Assembly: GCA_003131925.1 (NCBI GenBank)
Contig: PKWC01000263.1
Span: 5,676-12,659 of the forward strand
Origin: Alphaproteobacteria bacterium
Lineage (GTDB): Bacteria > Pseudomonadota > Alphaproteobacteria > Micropepsales > Micropepsaceae
Direction: 5' to 3'
DNA: 6,984 nucleotides
Position 1 is the first letter of the stretch; each line of letters opens with the position of its first letter. This document shows positions 5,223 through 6,984 of this stretch, one piece after another. Position numbers and translations under genes: made by a program. The notes beneath the pieces were generated by a model, which saw only the letters and a program-made list of their open reading frames with translations, did not search any database and was not told the DNA's origin.

Positions 5223-5642
5223 ATGAAAATTGCGGAAGTGATGACGCGCGGAGTTGAGCTGACCAATCCCGCCGCCATTGTTCGGGAAGCCGCCCAGGCG
5301 ATGGCCGACGAAGATGTGGGATTTCTGCCGGTTGGAGATCACGACCGGATGATCGGCATGACTACCGATCGCGACATTGCGATCCACGCGGTCGCCATGG
5401 GCCGCGATCCAAAGAAAACCACCGTGCGCGATGTGATGACGGAGCGCGTGCTCTATTGTTTCGCGGACGAGGACGCCGACAAGGCGGCCGAAAACATGAG
5501 CCGCGAGAAAATCCGCAGGCTTCCCATTGTGGACCGCAACAAGCGACTGGTCGGCGTGGTGTCGCTCGGCGACATCGCTCTCAAGCACAATCCGGCCAAG
5601 GCCAGGAAAACTCTTTCGAGCGTTTGCCACGCTGCCGCCTAG
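5223..5642 (+). CDS. Two-CBS-domain protein
   Basis: Stand-alone CBS-pair protein of 139 residues. Such pairs bind adenine nucleotides (AMP, ATP, SAM, NAD) and act as energy or redox sensors; no partner domain is attached. CBS1 spans about residues 7-61 and CBS2 about 71-125, each opening with a VMT block (MKIAEVMT; VRDVMTERV). The ribose-binding T/S-x-x-D motifs are visible as TTDRDIA (47-53) and SLGDIA (114-119). The start ATG at 5223 has GGAGG 6 bases upstream; the frame is open further upstream to 5040, but that extension lacks family similarity and contains the promoter. It ends in TAG and is followed at once, in another frame, by the MFS transporter reading frame. The EcfG-like promoter suggests stress induction. 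Its ligand and target are unknown. Confidence 0.92.
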   Translation: MKIAEVMTRGVELTNPAAIVREAAQAMADEDVGFLPVGDHDRMIGMTTDRDIAIHAVAMGRDPKKTTVRDVMTERVLYCFADEDADKAAENMSREKIRRLPIVDRNKRLVGVVSLGDIALKHNPAKARKTLSSVCHAAA

Positions 5643-6984
5643 CCGAGCGGCGACTCATTCGACCGGAGCCTCTGCGGACGCGGAAGCTCCAGCCGCCTTT
5701 CACACCGATATACCCGCCCGTCTCGATCGCCTCCCCTGGACCAGGATTCACTCGCTCATTGTCATCGCGCTTGGCGTGAGCTGGGTGCTCGACGGGCTCG
5801 AGGTGACGCTCGTGGGCTCGCTCTCGGGCGCAATCGGCGGGGCGCACGGGCTACATTTGAGCGCCAGCGAAATTGGCTTGGCGGCAAGCGCTTATCTCGC
5901 CGGCGCTGTCCTTGGGGCGCTCTGTTTCGGCGGCATGACGGACAGTTTCGGGCGCAAGCGTCTCTTCACGGCGACCGTCGGCCTCTATCTGGTCGCGACG
6001 ATCTTGACCGGCCTGTCATGGAATGCGTGGTCGTTTGCCCTCTTTCGCTGCGCGACCGGGGCAGGTATCGGCGGCGAATATGCAGCCATAAATTCTGCCA
6101 TTCAGGAATTCGTGCCAGCGCGGAGGCGCGGCATGACGGACCTCATCGTCAACGGCAGTTTCTGGATCGGCGCCGCGCTCGGCGCCGTCGGTTCGCTGGT
6201 GGTTCTCGATCCTCATTTTTTCAAACCTGAAATCGGCTGGCGACTTGCATTTGTCGTGGGCGGTGCGTTGGCGCTAGTCGTGATCTGGCTGCGCCGGTTT
6301 GTTCCGGAGAGTCCGCGATGGCTGATCGTTCACGACCGCGAGCCGGAAGCCGCGCGCATTGTCGATGAATTCGAGCGTCGCGTCGTCGAAGTGGGTGGTT
6401 CGCTTTCCGACATCTCGTCAATTCGGCGCCTGAAAATGAGCCAGAGCTACCATCTCACGCTTGCCGAGGTGGCCGGCGTCCTGCTTCATCGCTATCCCAC
6501 GCGCGTGGTGCTCGGCCTCGTGCTTATGGCGACCCAGGCATTCTTCTACAACGCAATTTTCTTTACCTATGGCCTCGTGCTCACCCGCTTCGAAGGCGTC
6601 GCACCAAACGCGGTTGGCTGGTTCATTCTGCCCTTCGCTCTCGGAAACTTTCTGGGTCCGCTTCTGCTGGGTGCGCTCTTCGACACGGTCGGCCGGAAGC
6701 CCATGATCGCGGTGACCTATGCGCTGGCGGGCGTGCTGATCATTGTTCTCGGATTTCTTTTTCGGGCCGGGGCCCTCGATGCGGCCCAGCAGACGCTGGG
6801 CTGGACAGTCACGTTCTTTTTCGCTTCGGCCGCGGCGAGCGGCGCATATCTGACTGTTGGCGAAAGTTTTCCTCTGGAAATGCGGGCGCTTGCCATCGCG
6901 CTCTTTTACGCGGCCGGAACGGCAATCGGAGGAATCGCAGCGCCGGCGTTGCTCGGCGCCCTCATCGAGACCGGCTCGCGCAGC
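5632..6984 (+). CDS. MFS transporter, sugar/metabolite:H+ symporter type (3' end cut; start unresolved)
   Basis: Inner-membrane major facilitator carrier; substrate unknown. The frame is open from 5500 to the right edge. TM1 starts at HSLIVIALGVSWVLDGLEV (about 5752). Loop 2-3 is GGMTDSFGRKRLF, the MFS signature; TM4 carries GAGIGGEY; after TM6 comes VPESPRWL, typical of sugar and metabolite porters; the matching second-half loop is GALFDTVGRKP. About eleven of twelve helices are inside the window. The start is a problem: the only usual start codons are TTG 5527, deep inside the CBS gene (116-base overlap), and GTG 5776, which would cut away half of TM1. The conserved-looking cytoplasmic stretch FHTDIPARLDRLPW (5698-5739) lies before TM1, so translation probably begins upstream of it. 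CTG 5632, overlapping the CBS stop by 11 bases, is used as a placeholder. It could also be coupled to the CBS gene, or have lost its start codon. Confidence 0.85.
   Translation, partial: MPPSRAATHSTGASADAEAPAAFHTDIPARLDRLPWTRIHSLIVIALGVSWVLDGLEVTLVGSLSGAIGGAHGLHLSASEIGLAASAYLAGAVLGALCFGGMTDSFGRKRLFTATVGLYLVATILTGLSWNAWSFALFRCATGAGIGGEYAAINSAIQEFVPARRRGMTDLIVNGSFWIGAALGAVGSLVVLDPHFFKPEIGWRLAFVVGGALALVVIWLRRFVPESPRWLIVHDREPEAARIVDEFERRVVEVGGSLSDISSIRRLKMSQSYHLTLAEVAGVLLHRYPTRVVLGLVLMATQAFFYNAIFFTYGLVLTRFEGVAPNAVGWFILPFALGNFLGPLLLGALFDTVGRKPMIAVTYALAGVLIIVLGFLFRAGALDAAQQTLGWTVTFFFASAAASGAYLTVGESFPLEMRALAIALFYAAGTAIGGIAAPALLGALIETGSRS

Overview
This 7 kb window is GC-rich and gene-dense. It looks like an alphaproteobacterial chromosome, most likely Hyphomicrobiales (Rhizobiales). 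Three things point there: an Rrf2 regulator directly upstream of a sulfate-uptake gene, a DUF3309 mini-protein, and promoters resembling the EcfG (general stress sigma factor) type, GGAAC-N16/17-nGTT. Genus and species cannot be read from the sequence. No rRNA, tRNA, CRISPR array, insertion sequence or prophage gene was seen.

Layout. (1) 1-209, minus: 5' end of a periplasmic sulfate-binding protein (cut by the window edge), with its own promoter and a strong inverted repeat upstream. (2) 376-813, minus: Rrf2-family regulator with four C-terminal-half cysteines. (3) 998-1567 and 1569-2270, plus: msrB-msrA operon, one base apart, both proteins exported (MsrB by a Tat-type signal, MsrA by a Sec-type signal). 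(4) 2271-2613: long non-coding gap with two small hairpins and a possible promoter. (5) 2614-4839, plus: one open reading frame joining EgtB (sulfoxide synthase) and EgtD (histidine trimethyltransferase) of ergothioneine biosynthesis. (6) 4916-5071, minus: a 51-residue DUF3309 membrane mini-protein. (7) 5223-5642, plus: a two-CBS-domain protein, divergent from the DUF3309 gene, with EcfG-like promoters on both sides. (8) about 5632 to the end, plus: an MFS transporter, open at the 3' edge, with no ordinary start codon at the expected place.

How the genes fit together. The first two thirds form a sulfur and redox theme: sulfate import, a probable cysteine or Fe-S sensing regulator, repair of oxidised methionine in the periplasm, and synthesis of a sulfur antioxidant. 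The right end looks like general stress genes followed by a transporter of unknown substrate. The most distinctive item is the EgtB-EgtD single polypeptide, whose domain order is the reverse of fungal Egt1. The functional link between the blocks is inferred from proximity only.
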